From Candidatus Arcanibacter lacustris (lineage in GTDB: Bacteria; Pseudomonadota; Alphaproteobacteria; Rickettsiales; Arcanibacteraceae): a DNA stretch of 47,220 bases. Under the pieces are notes generated by a model. That model ran no database searches and was not told the origin of the DNA. It was given only the letters and a program-made list of their open reading frames with translations. The position numbers and the translations under genes were made by a program. Position 1 is the stretch's first letter, and each line of letters starts with the position of its first letter. The stretch is from assembly GCA_000970895.1 (NCBI GenBank), contig JYHA01000087.1, forward strand, positions 1 through 47,220, written 5' to 3'. This document shows, piece after piece, positions 34,065-42,083 of the stretch.

Positions 34065-34970
34065 TTAATTTTTGGTTACCTGTAAAAAAAACTTCTCAAG
34101 TCTATTTATTTTGTTGCTGATGCTTTTAATTTTGATGTTATTTGCAACAAGATCAGCAATAATCTTGCCCAAATTGCTACTTGAAAATACTGATAATTCT
34201 ATAGTTTTGCTATCGGTTAGTTTCATATGCTCATTTGTTAGTTGTGTTTGTTTTGCATCTTCTTGCAAATGTAAGACATATACTTCTTCATCTAGTTTAT
34301 TTAATATATCTGCCACTCTTCCATTTTCAACAATCAAACCATGGTGAATAATTGCAATATTATTACAGAGTCTCTCTACTTCTTCTAAATAATGGGAGGT
34401 AAGAAGAATAGTTTTGCCTGATTTATTTAAATCAGAAAGTAGCTCCCAAATTAGATGTCTGATTTCTATATCAACACCAGCTGTTGGTTCATCTAATATC
34501 AAAATCTTAGGATCGTGCATAAGAGCGCGCGCGATCATTAATCTACGCTTCATACCACCAGATAGGTTTCTTGAAATATTATTTCTTTTATCCCATAGCT
34601 CAAGTAATATGAGATATTTCTCAGCACGTTCTAATGCTATTTTTCTTGGTACTCCATAAAATCCAGCTTGAGTTACCAGTATATCAACTATATTTTCATG
34701 TAATGATAAATTTATTTCTTGAGGTATGATGCCAAGTAGAGATTTTACTTTTAATGGGTCTTTATCGATACTATATCCAAGTACTGATATATTGCCGCTT
34801 GTTTTTGTAATAAGGGAGCTTAAGATATTGATGGTTGTTGATTTTCCTGCTCCGTTTGGCCCCAAAACACCAAAGAAATCACCTTCCTCTATCTTTAAAT
34901 TTATATTATCAACGGCACAATAGCCATTCTGATAGATTTTTTTTAAATTCTCTATTTCTAATGCAAGCAT
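34065..34970 (-). CDS. ABC transporter ATP-binding protein (YadG/CcmA-like)
   Basis: 301 residues. Walker A G-P-N-G-A-G-K-S-T, Q-loop G-I-I-P-Q-E, signature L-S-G-G-M-K-R-R-L-M-I-A-R, Walker B I-L-I-L-D-E-P-T-A-G-V-D and switch L-T-S-H-Y are all present. A C-terminal ~90-residue extension follows, as in ABC-2 exporter ATPases. It energises the permease encoded directly downstream. trmD ends only a few bases upstream, so trmD and the exporter are probably cotranscribed. Confidence 0.92.
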   Translation of the reverse strand: MLALEIENLKKIYQNGYCAVDNINLKIEEGDFFGVLGPNGAGKSTTINILSSLITKTSGNISVLGYSIDKDPLKVKSLLGIIPQEINLSLHENIVDILVTQAGFYGVPRKIALERAEKYLILLELWDKRNNISRNLSGGMKRRLMIARALMHDPKILILDEPTAGVDIEIRHLIWELLSDLNKSGKTILLTSHYLEEVERLCNNIAIIHHGLIVENGRVADILNKLDEEVYVLHLQEDAKQTQLTNEHMKLTDSKTIELSVFSSSNLGKIIADLVANNIKIKSISNKINRLEKFFLQVTKN

Positions 34971-34974
34971 TTTA

Positions 34975-35691
34975 TTATTCTTTATATTTTTGCCATAAAT
35001 CAGGTCTTCTCTCTTTAGTTATTGCCTTAGATTGTTCTTTTTTCCATTCGGCAATTTTTTCATGATTTCCTGATGTTAATACTGGTGGTACTGTTCTTTC
35101 TTTCCAGTTCTCAGGACGAGTATAGAGTGGATATTCTAGTAATCCAGCAATATTATCACTAACAAAGCTTTCTTCTGTTAAGGTGTTGGTGTTTTCAATT
35201 ACACCAGGAAGTAACCTTACGCATGCATCTATCATACTCATACAAGCAATTTCTCCTCCAGATAAAATATAATCTCCCACAGAAATTTCTTCGATATTAT
35301 ATTCTTCGATCACTCTCTCATCAATGCCTTCAAAACGACCACATAAAATTATTATATTTTGCTTCTCTACTAATTTTTTGACTAAAGTTTGATCAAGTGT
35401 TTTTCCTCTAGGAGACATGTAAATAATATTTTTACTCCCTGTCTGCTCGATTGCTTTTTCAATTGCAGGGCCTATTACATCTGCACGAAGAACCATGCCA
35501 CTTCCCCCGCCATAGGCCTTATCATCGATGAGATGTCCTTTGGCGCCAAGAGCATAATCACGAATGTTAATTAGATCTAATTGCCAAATATTATTATCAA
35601 GCGCTCTTTTAGCGAGGGAATAGCCAAGTGGTCCTGGAAACATTTCAGGAAATAACGTAAGGATAGTCGCTTTAAATAAAATATTAGTCAT
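34975..35691 (-). CDS. trmD: tRNA (guanine-N1)-methyltransferase TrmD
   Basis: 238 residues. The trefoil-knot SPOUT motifs are present: L-T-L-F-P-E-M-F-P-G-P-L, D-D-K-A-Y-G-G-G-S-G-M-V, M-S-P-R-G-K-T-L-D-Q, L-C-G-R-F-E-G-I-D-E-R-V, Y-I-L-S-G-G-E-I-A, and a C-terminal Y-T-R-P-E-N-W. It makes m1G37 in tRNAs with a G at position 36. The start lies 4 bp from the end of a dispersed palindromic element (35696-35842), whose tip contributes TAGGAT, the only ribosome-site-like sequence upstream. Confidence 0.95.
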   Translation of the reverse strand: MTNILFKATILTLFPEMFPGPLGYSLAKRALDNNIWQLDLINIRDYALGAKGHLIDDKAYGGGSGMVLRADVIGPAIEKAIEQTGSKNIIYMSPRGKTLDQTLVKKLVEKQNIIILCGRFEGIDERVIEEYNIEEISVGDYILSGGEIACMSMIDACVRLLPGVIENTNTLTEESFVSDNIAGLLEYPLYTRPENWKERTVPPVLTSGNHEKIAEWKKEQSKAITKERRPDLWQKYKE

Positions 35692-35695
35692 TATA

Positions 35696-35842
35696 ATCCT
35701 ACCCCACGCTTTTTTACAAAATGCAAGCTTTGAGATAAGGAAGGGGTCGTCATCCTGGAGCGATATTTATCTTTTTCAAAGACAAAATTCTCTCCAGGAT
35801 GACGACTCTCTGAGGTACCATATAAAAAGTGTGGAGTAGGAT
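35696..35842. repeat. Palindromic element with a nested second repeat (copy A)
   Basis: Terminal inverted repeats of 19 bp (35696-35714 with 35824-35842; three mismatches or fewer) match the ends of the element at 41991-42070. Inside, GTCGTCATCCTGGAG (35746-35760) pairs perfectly with 35792-35806 over 15 bp. From 35748 to 35774 the sequence is identical for 27 bp to the cloverleaf element at 7228-7254. Removing the inner hairpin restores the order seen at 41991-42070, so this is a composite of two repeat families. It fills the whole gap between the ankyrin gene and trmD. Confidence 0.8.
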
Positions 35843-35848
35843 CAGTCA

Positions 35849-36568
35849 TTATTTGCTAAGAGATTGTTTGGATCTAGCATAATCTTTAGAGCTTTTGCCA
35901 AATTTATCTTTGATATCCGAATTTGCTCCCATTGATTTTAAGCTCTGGATAATTGATGAGTTTCCTTTGATAGAAGCTAGATGTAATGGCGTGCTTCCTT
36001 CGGAATCAGCTAGATTTATATTAGCGCCTCTTGCAAGTAATAGTCTAGTTGTGTCTATTTGATTGGCTAATATTGCTTTGATTAGCAAACTATCACCTTT
36101 TTGATCGCGCGTATCAACGTTGATTTTATGATCTAATAATATTCTAAGACAATTAACATCACCCTGGCCTGCACAGTAAAACGCCATTTTCAGGTAATTA
36201 AAACTATTAGTATCGTCAGCTAAATGGACGTTAGTTGGACTGGTAGGATTTAGAATATCAGCAGGATAGGATGCAACTAAATAGTCAATCGACATGATTT
36301 TTTCAATTCGCTTTAGTTTTTTCGAATTGTTTGCCATAATTTCCTTAGATCTTTTCCAGATGATTTTTTCATCAGCACTAAGATTTAAGAGGGATACATC
36401 AATTTCATCTATAGAATATACAGGATTATTATCCGGTTCTTCGCTCAAGAATTTAAATTCTTGTTCTAAAAAATGATCATCATGGGTAATTTCATTATTA
36501 GCAAATGAGCTATTGCACCAACTAGAAATAATGAAGAAATAACTTATGATGAAAACAGAGGCTTTCAT
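35849..36568 (-). CDS. Secreted/periplasmic ankyrin-repeat protein
   Basis: 239 residues. The N-terminus looks like a Sec signal peptide (V-F-I-I-S-Y-F-F-I-I-S-S-W, then S-S-F-A). A middle region of ~100 residues is followed by about three ankyrin repeats from residue ~135: C-A-G-Q-G-D-V-N-C-L-R-I-L-L-D-H-K, K-G-D-S-L-L-I-K-A-I-L-A-N-Q-I-D-T-T-R-L-L-L-A-R-G-A-N, and G-S-T-P-L-H-L-A-S-I-K-G-N. Ankyrin proteins are common in Rickettsiales and some act on hosts; the signal peptide also allows a periplasmic role. Its ATG overlaps the popZ stop by one base. Confidence 0.82.
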   Translation of the reverse strand: MKASVFIISYFFIISSWCNSSFANNEITHDDHFLEQEFKFLSEEPDNNPVYSIDEIDVSLLNLSADEKIIWKRSKEIMANNSKKLKRIEKIMSIDYLVASYPADILNPTSPTNVHLADDTNSFNYLKMAFYCAGQGDVNCLRILLDHKINVDTRDQKGDSLLIKAILANQIDTTRLLLARGANINLADSEGSTPLHLASIKGNSSIIQSLKSMGANSDIKDKFGKSSKDYARSKQSLSK

Positions 36569-37254
36569 TAGTCATCTTCTTTAGGAATAAGTTTATGAAT
36601 TTCCTTCTCCACTATTTGCTTAACTATAGTAGGAAGATTTTTATCTAACCAATCTTTTAAATATGGTTTGATCATTTGAATGATTAATTCTTCAACTGTA
36701 TTGTTTTTATAACCAAGTCCATCGCTTGCAGGTCTTGATACTGATTTCATAAAAGATTTGATAGTATTTGATGTATCTTCTGCTGATCTCTCAGAAATTA
36801 ACAAGTCTGGTTTTGATTTATCAGAGCTACTTACATTTTCACTTACAGGACTTTGAGCAAATAGATCATTTTCTGGTTCTGGTTTTTTAGGAGATGTTAC
36901 ATTGCTTGTAGATGGGCTTGCTACTACTACTTTATCAAAATCATCTACTATCGGAGCTGGAGCTACTGTAATAGCTGGAGCTTCTGCTGGAGCTGCATTT
37001 TCTTTTTTAGGTACGATATCTGCAACACTAAAGCCAAATCCATCATCAGCTGCCTTAGAAGGTACTGCGTTATCAATAGTATTTAACACATCAAAATCAT
37101 TGATCATTGATGCAGATGGATCTTCTATTAATTCTTCTGTTAGCTCTAGTGGAGTTTCTTCTTCTTCTGTTATAACACCGCGTATAGTTTGCAAGATCTG
37201 TTCCATTGAAGGATCTTGGGTGGTGGTGTTACTATTATCTTCTTTATTATCCAT
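36568..37254 (-). CDS. popZ: PopZ-like polar organising protein (DUF2497)
   Basis: 228 residues. The N-terminus has the short conserved helix D-P-S-M-E-Q-I-L-Q-T-I-R-G-V-I. A long Pro/Ala/Glu/Ser-rich disordered middle follows. The C-terminus has the oligomerisation helices V-E-E-L-I-I-Q-M-I-K-P-Y-L-K-D-W-L-D-K-N-L-P and I-V-E-K-E-I-H-K-L-I. This three-part layout is that of Caulobacter PopZ, which forms a polar matrix anchoring the chromosome origin and signalling proteins. It is encoded between tolC and the ankyrin gene, overlapping the latter by one base. Confidence 0.88.
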   Translation of the reverse strand: MDNKEDNSNTTTQDPSMEQILQTIRGVITEEEETPLELTEELIEDPSASMINDFDVLNTIDNAVPSKAADDGFGFSVADIVPKKENAAPAEAPAITVAPAPIVDDFDKVVVASPSTSNVTSPKKPEPENDLFAQSPVSENVSSSDKSKPDLLISERSAEDTSNTIKSFMKSVSRPASDGLGYKNNTVEELIIQMIKPYLKDWLDKNLPTIVKQIVEKEIHKLIPKEDD

Positions 37255-37360
37255 AATGCTTTTTAATGAAAATTAAAATATAAGCCCTTATAATGGCTTG
37301 TCCTGAAACTATTCTATGACAATAACTATTAAAAACCTATTAATTTTACTGGTTAAACTA

Positions 37361-38734
37361 TCAATTACTTGTCACTACATTAGGCAACACGTTCCATGCT
37401 CTTAAATAATATTTACTTGGATCAAAATATTCTACAGGAAGTTCCAAGCCTTTGGCAGTTAATTTACCAGCAGCTGCATAAATAGCAAAAGCTGCATTTA
37501 ACTTGTTATATTTAGCGGTAGATAGTCCGAGTTTGGATTTAAATAGATCTTGCTCAGCTTTTAAAAGATCAACTAAAGTTTTGATCCCAACTTCAAATTC
37601 TTGTTTGGTGCCACTCAAGGCAGTAGTTGCTGCTTCTACTTGTTCTTGGTAGCTTTTTAGGGATTCGTCATAAGTTTCTAATCCTTGCCAAGCAGAAATA
37701 GCAGTTTGTACTGCTGCATCCATAGCTGAGGCAGCGTCAAATTGTGATTTTTGATAAGCTATCTTGCTTTTTCTAATATTAGAATATTCTCCACCGCCTT
37801 GATAAATTGGAATAGTAAGATCAAGAGTTACTTGTTTTGATGAGCTGCGATTTGGCTGGTAGTTTCCGCCAATTCCTGCGCCATTAGGGGACGCTGTTTT
37901 GCTATTTGTTTTGCTTCCAGAAGCGTTCAAATTAAGGATTGGCGAAATATTGCTAGCTGTGGTTGCCCAGATATTATTGGCGTTATATTCAACTGCTGCT
38001 CTTCTTGCTAACAAAGCAGGATTGTTTACTTTTGCTTCTTCGATCAGGGATTCAAGCGTAGTGTTTGCATTATTTGGCAATTCTGGAATTGCAAGATTAT
38101 CCGCTTCTTGACCAAAATATACTTTGTAGGTAGCTTTTGCATTTATATAATCACCATTTGCTTTTATTTGATCAGCTTTTACTTGAGCAAGATTAGCCTT
38201 GGCAGTAGCAACGTCTGTAAGGGTTAATTGTCCGTATTTAAACTGCTCTTCCACGGAAGCTAAAGTTTGCTTATATACTTCAACATTATTATTATTGATA
38301 TCAAGAGCTTCTTTGGTTTGAAGTGCGCTAACATAGGCATTGATAGCCTTAGTCATGAAATCTTGTTCGCTTATTATTAAATTTTGCACTTGCGCATCAA
38401 ATGCTTTTTTTTGAGCCTTAAGACTTGCAAGACTGGCTCCCCCACGAAATAATTCTTGAGTGACAGTCATGGTATTTGTATAAGCTCTGCTTCCTGGTTG
38501 GGTGCCTGCACCAGTCGATTTTGCTCTGGCTGCAGATCTGTCCCATTTGATATTTGGCATAAAGCCATCTAAAGCCCCAGAAGTGCCTTCTGCAGCATTT
38601 TTTAAATCTTCTCTAGCTGATTGCAAAATTGGATTATTTAGATAGGCATAAGATAAAGCTTCTTTCAAATCGCTAGCGTTTGCTATTGATGTTGCAAATA
38701 TTGTGGTGATTAAGAGAAAAATACGCACGATCAC
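37361..38734 (-). CDS. tolC: TolC-family outer membrane efflux protein
   Basis: 457 residues. The Sec signal (F-L-L-I-T-T-I-F-A-T-S-I-A-N-A) is followed by two repeated halves, each with an outer-membrane beta part and long coiled-coil helices: L-S-Y-A-Y-L-N-N-P and S-V-E-E-Q-F-K-Y-G-Q-L-T-L-T-D-V in the first half, S-G-T-K-Q-E-F-E-V-G-I-K-T-L-V-D-L-L in the second. It forms the exit duct for type I secretion and drug efflux. No inner-membrane partner is adjacent. It is first of the minus-strand run tolC-popZ-ankyrin. Confidence 0.92.
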   Translation of the reverse strand: MIVRIFLLITTIFATSIANASDLKEALSYAYLNNPILQSAREDLKNAAEGTSGALDGFMPNIKWDRSAARAKSTGAGTQPGSRAYTNTMTVTQELFRGGASLASLKAQKKAFDAQVQNLIISEQDFMTKAINAYVSALQTKEALDINNNNVEVYKQTLASVEEQFKYGQLTLTDVATAKANLAQVKADQIKANGDYINAKATYKVYFGQEADNLAIPELPNNANTTLESLIEEAKVNNPALLARRAAVEYNANNIWATTASNISPILNLNASGSKTNSKTASPNGAGIGGNYQPNRSSSKQVTLDLTIPIYQGGGEYSNIRKSKIAYQKSQFDAASAMDAAVQTAISAWQGLETYDESLKSYQEQVEAATTALSGTKQEFEVGIKTLVDLLKAEQDLFKSKLGLSTAKYNKLNAAFAIYAAAGKLTAKGLELPVEYFDPSKYYLRAWNVLPNVVTSN

Positions 38735-38900
38735 AAGAACTCCTTAAATAAATTATAATATATGAATTTAAGGCAAATAACTGTCTCAAGTCAAGTTATT
38801 ATTTGTTAAGGGGCAGTCTATATGAATTTATTATAAAATGGCTGTGGTTTGAGATGAGCAAAATACTTCAGTTTGCAGTTAAGGGATGGCTCGCGCCAAG

Positions 38901-39116
38901 CTGACTTCTTCTGACTAGAGAATATTAGGGCTTTAGCCCTTAGATTCTCTTGATCAGGAGATCCCCCTCGGCTCTATAACTGATACTCCAACAAAACCCT
39001 ACTAATATATTTTGCAAATTACATAGAGGGGCATAACCGCAGGGGGATCCCCTCAAGTAAGGGCAACCTAAACTCGCCTTTGGCTCATTAAGCTCTACAT
39101 AATCAGAGGAAGTCAG
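38901..39116. repeat. Dispersed structured element (copy 4)
   Basis: This lies in the 503-bp divergent gap 38735-39237 between tolC and the fliO run; outside the element the gap is AT-rich with no ORF. P1 is CTGACTTCTTCTGACT (38901-38916) with 39101-39116 (one wobble, one mismatch). P2 (38917-38950) is AGAGAAT-ATT-AGGGC, loop TTTA, GCCCT-TAG-ATTCTCT. P3 is GATCCCCCT-type pairing (38950-38968 with 39041-39056). P4 is weak. It aligns in helix order and linker sequence with copy 2 and the complement of copy 3, but the stems carry different, mutually compensating bases. Confidence 0.75.
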
Positions 39117-39237
39117 GTGGGGAAGATATATCCTTCTCATCTTCAATCTTGAGACAAAATACAATAATATACTTTAAAATAAAATATTTTTTGATATATT
39201 GTTTAAAAAGATGTTTTTTAACATAAGGAGAAATTTT

Positions 39238-39549
39238 ATGACTAATGATCCAGCTTTGTTGCTTAGTGATATTAAAAATAAATTAGAGGCTCAAAAAGTA
39301 AATATTCTAAGAGGAGAGTCAATTGATTTTGATCAATTGCATAATGATATTGAGCAGTTTCTAAAAATCGCCAATATATCTGGTGATAATTTTAATCTTT
39401 ATCGTGAAGATCTAGATCATATTAGGGCTATTATTACTGGGCTAACTAGTAATTTATCTTCAGAAGCTAATTTTATTAAAACTAAGATTTCCAACTTAGA
39501 TGATAATGTTGCTATAAATAAAGCTTATATGTCGCACCAAGATAAATGA
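39238..39549 (+). CDS. Small helical protein upstream of fliO
   Basis: 103 residues. AAGGAGAAATTTT precedes the ATG at 39238; a longer frame from 39199 has no ribosome site. The protein is polar and helical (L-L-L-S-D-I-K-N-K-L-E-A-Q-K-V, D-F-D-Q-L-H-N-D-I-E-Q-F-L) and has no membrane segment. It overlaps fliO by 4 bp, so it belongs to the fliO-fliP operon. The size and heptads recall FliT/FlgN-type export chaperones, but I do not recognise the family. Confidence 0.7.
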   Translation: MTNDPALLLSDIKNKLEAQKVNILRGESIDFDQLHNDIEQFLKIANISGDNFNLYREDLDHIRAIITGLTSNLSSEANFIKTKISNLDDNVAINKAYMSHQDK

Positions 39550-39815
39550 TGCATGATTTAATTTATGCGAGCATTATGTTGTTATTTGTAGTTGGTTTGA
39601 TTTTTATTACAGCTGCGCTTTTTAAAAAATTCCAACCAACTAATATTTTTAATAAAAATAATCTTGGAAAATCCAAACGTTTGGTTTTGGAAGAAATATT
39701 AATCTTGGACCATCAAAATAAATTAGTACTGATTACAAGAGACGATGTAGGTCATTTGCTTCTAATTAATAAAGATAATTCCATTGTCATTGAAAATCGG
39801 ATATTAAATGAATAG
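39546..39815 (+). CDS. fliO: Flagellar biosynthesis protein FliO
   Basis: 89 residues. One N-terminal membrane helix (I-M-L-L-F-V-V-G-L-I-F-I-T-A-A-L-F) is followed by a small cytoplasmic domain with R-L-V-L-E-E-I-L-I-L-D-H-Q-N-K-L-V-L-I and H-L-L-L-I-N, the FliO pattern. FliO helps assemble the FliP ring of the export gate. It starts at the overlapping ATGA of the previous gene and overlaps fliP by 8 bp. Confidence 0.85.
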   Translation: MMHDLIYASIMLLFVVGLIFITAALFKKFQPTNIFNKNNLGKSKRLVLEEILILDHQNKLVLITRDDVGHLLLINKDNSIVIENRILNE

Positions 39816-40539
39816 AATATTAGCTCTAATAATTTTGCTTTTCTCTAGTAATTTAGCCTTAGCAGAAGCTTTTAATTTTGATATGGGCTCAGCAGGCGAC
39901 ACTAGTTCTCGCATGTTGCAGATGGTTGCAATCATCACGGTGCTAAGTTTGGCTCCATCAATTATTATGATGGTCACATCTTTTACTCGTATTGTGGTGG
40001 TGATGTCATTCTTAAGAAGTGCAATTGGCTTGCAACAGAGTCCACCTAATTCCATCCTTATTAGTCTGTCATTATTTTTGACTTTATTTATTATGAGCCC
40101 CACCATTGAAAAATCTTATCATGATGGGATTTTGCCATTAGTTGAAAATAAAATTAACGAGAAACAAGCTTTTTGGTTAACTGTAAAGCCATTTTCAGAA
40201 TTTATGATAAAACATACTCGAGAAAAAGATTTAGATTTATTTTTATCTATTGCCAAAAAATCAGAAGAAGAAGTAAAAACAGTTGATGATGTGCCATTAC
40301 AGATTCTAATCCCAGCCTTTATGATTAGTGAATTAAGGCGAGCTTTTGAGATTGGCTTTCTAGTATTCGTGCCTTTTTTAATTATCGATCTTTTAATCTC
40401 ATCCTTGCTTATGGCAATGGGAATGATGATGCTACCACCTGTGATGATTGCTCTTCCTTTTAAACTGATATTTTTTGTAATTACCGATGGTTGGTATATG
40501 ATCTGTGGTAGTTTAGTTAAGAGCTATGGGATAAATTAG
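39808..40539 (+). CDS. fliP: Flagellar export gate protein FliP
   Basis: 243 residues, normal length. A cleavable signal (L-I-I-L-L-F-S-S-N-L-A-L-A), as in other FliP proteins, is followed by S-L-A-P-S-I-I-M-M-V-T-S-F-T-R-I-V-V-V-M-S-F-L-R-S-A-I-G. T-P-like P-P-N-S-I-L-I-S-L-S-L-F-L-T is next. P-L-Q-I-L-I-P-A-F-M-I-S-E-L-R-R-A-F and G-M-M-M-L-P-P-V-M-I-A-L-P-F-K-L are also diagnostic. It forms the core of the type III export channel. The last 23 bp overlap the convergent hypothetical gene. Confidence 0.96.
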   Translation: MNRILALIILLFSSNLALAEAFNFDMGSAGDTSSRMLQMVAIITVLSLAPSIIMMVTSFTRIVVVMSFLRSAIGLQQSPPNSILISLSLFLTLFIMSPTIEKSYHDGILPLVENKINEKQAFWLTVKPFSEFMIKHTREKDLDLFLSIAKKSEEEVKTVDDVPLQILIPAFMISELRRAFEIGFLVFVPFLIIDLLISSLLMAMGMMMLPPVMIALPFKLIFFVITDGWYMICGSLVKSYGIN

Positions 40540-40828
40540 CCTGACACTTATCTGCTATTTGTTGTAATTTTTCGAAATATTCTACAGAGCCTTTGAACAT
40601 AATATTTTTAAAACCCATCCTCATAGCAGCTTGTACAAGCGCTGGATCATCATCGCAATCACAGATGAATTTGATATTTAAGTCCTTATAATTATCACAT
40701 ATAAAATCTTCAAGGGCCTTGATATAACCAAGACCTAAATAATGAATTGATTGGTCAGGGTTTTTGAGCGTTATATTATCCTGAATGATTTCTTTAATCT
40801 CATCGATATTGCTAACTTCAAATATCAT
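40517..40828 (-). CDS. Hypothetical protein downstream of pgk
   Basis: 103 residues, no named family recognised. It is soluble, with I-K-F-I-C-D-C-D-D-D-P-A-L-V-Q-A-A-M-R-M-G-F-K-N-I-M-F-K-G, which looks like the end of a small alpha/beta (receiver- or HAD-like) fold. Its start overlaps the pgk end by 11 bp, so it is cotranslated with the glycolytic genes. A linked metabolic role is possible but not shown. Confidence 0.65.
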   Translation of the reverse strand: MIFEVSNIDEIKEIIQDNITLKNPDQSIHYLGLGYIKALEDFICDNYKDLNIKFICDCDDDPALVQAAMRMGFKNIMFKGSVEYFEKLQQIADKCQANLSHSS

Positions 40829-41987
40829 TTTGTAAAACTTCTATGCCAGGCAAGTTCATTCCCTCTAGCCATTCTAAAAATGCACCACCAGCAGTTGAGA
40901 TATAACTAAAATCATCAACTACTCCTGCTGCAGTTAGGGCTGATACAATATCCCCTCCGCCTGCAACGCTAATAAGCTGCTTTGAGATGGTGAGTCTTGA
41001 TACTTCTTTCGCTAAATTAATAGTTCCCTGATCAAAAGGTTTATATTCAAAAGCACCTAGTGGTCCGTTCCAGACTAATGTTTTAATTTTTTGTAGCTCA
41101 GATGTTACTATAGCAATAGTCTTTGGACCTAAATCTAATATCATACTATTTGCATCTACATCAGTTGCATTTACAATTTTAGAATTTGAATCATTAATAG
41201 ATGAGGAAATAACCACATCAATAGGCAATATTAATTTACAATTATTCTCATGGGCTTTTGCTATTATATCCTTAGCCACGTCGATTAAATCTGCTTCATA
41301 TAATGATTTGCCAACATCATAGCCACTTGCCTTTAAGAAGCTATTAGCCATTGCTCCTCCAACTACTAGTAAATCCGCTTTTTTAATTAAATGATAAAGC
41401 AAATTAAGTTTGGTGGAGATTTTTGATCCACCAACAATTGCAGCCATTGGATGAGAGGGTGCACTTAAAATTTTTTCTAAATTTAGTAATTCTTCTTGTA
41501 GTAATAAACCAGCAGCACCCGGGAGTAACTTGGCTATTCCCACAATAGAAGCATGGGATCTATGAGAACATGAAAAAGCATCGTTAATATAAATATCACC
41601 ATATGATGCTAATTCCTTAGCAAAATTCCCGTCATTAGCTTCTTCTCCTGGATTAAAACGCAAATTCTCAAGGCAGATCACATCACCATTTTGCATTTTT
41701 GCAATAGCATCTTGTGGATTTGTATCGACGAACTTAACTTGCAAATATTTTGCTATAGGCTCAAGCGACATCTCTTTTACTATTCTTCCCTTAGGTCTTC
41801 CAAAATGGGAGATAATGATAATCTTAGCCTTATGTTCTGTGAGATATTTAATGGTTGGTAGTATTTTGACTATGCGAGTATCGTCTTCGATTTTACCATT
41901 GATCATCGGCACATTTAAATCAACTCGTAAGACTACTTTTTTACCTTCAACAGATAAGTTTTGCATTAGTTTTAGGGTCAGTTTCAT
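40818..41987 (-). CDS. pgk: Phosphoglycerate kinase
   Basis: 389 residues from the ATG at 41987; the frame extends 24 bases further into a repeat, and that extension is not conserved. Signature regions are V-V-L-R-V-D-L-N-V-P, S-H-F-G-R-P-K-G, L-E-N-L-R-F-N-P-G-E-E, D-A-F-S-C-S-H-R-S-H-A-S, G-G-S-K-I-S-T-K and the C-terminal V-A-G-G-G-D-I-V-S-A-L with S-T-A-G-G-A-F-L-E-W-L-E-G. It interconverts 1,3-bisphosphoglycerate and 3-phosphoglycerate with ADP/ATP. The end of a palindromic element lies 3 bp from the start and provides GGGGT as the only candidate ribosome site. Confidence 0.95.
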   Translation of the reverse strand: MKLTLKLMQNLSVEGKKVVLRVDLNVPMINGKIEDDTRIVKILPTIKYLTEHKAKIIIISHFGRPKGRIVKEMSLEPIAKYLQVKFVDTNPQDAIAKMQNGDVICLENLRFNPGEEANDGNFAKELASYGDIYINDAFSCSHRSHASIVGIAKLLPGAAGLLLQEELLNLEKILSAPSHPMAAIVGGSKISTKLNLLYHLIKKADLLVVGGAMANSFLKASGYDVGKSLYEADLIDVAKDIIAKAHENNCKLILPIDVVISSSINDSNSKIVNATDVDANSMILDLGPKTIAIVTSELQKIKTLVWNGPLGAFEYKPFDQGTINLAKEVSRLTISKQLISVAGGGDIVSALTAAGVVDDFSYISTAGGAFLEWLEGMNLPGIEVLQNDI

Positions 41988-41990
41988 AAT

Positions 41991-42070
41991 ACCCCACAGT
42001 TTTTTACACAAGGTGAAGCTTTGGGATAAGGATGACGAGCTTCTGAGGTATCATATAAAAAGTGTGGGGT
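41991..42070. repeat. Short palindromic element (copy B)
   Basis: Ends ACCCCACAGTTTTT (from 41991) and AAAAAGTGTGGGGT (42057-42070) are inverted repeats with one mismatch. Between them AAGCTTTGGGATAAGG and CTGAGGTA(T/C)CATATAAAAAGTGTGG match copy A (35696-35842) closely, but the inner hairpin of that copy is absent. It occupies the whole gap between gap and pgk. Confidence 0.8.
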
Positions 42071-42083
42071 AGTGTGGAACAAT

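Noticed and set aside
36902..37276. Plus-strand Ser/Ala-rich ORF over popZ
   Set aside because: Shadow of the Pro/Ala/Glu-rich linker of PopZ; conserved PopZ ends lie on the minus strand.
38940..39164. 74-residue minus-strand ORF in the tolC upstream gap
   Set aside because: It lies almost wholly inside the structured repeat at 38901-39116 and owes its open frame to the palindromic arms.
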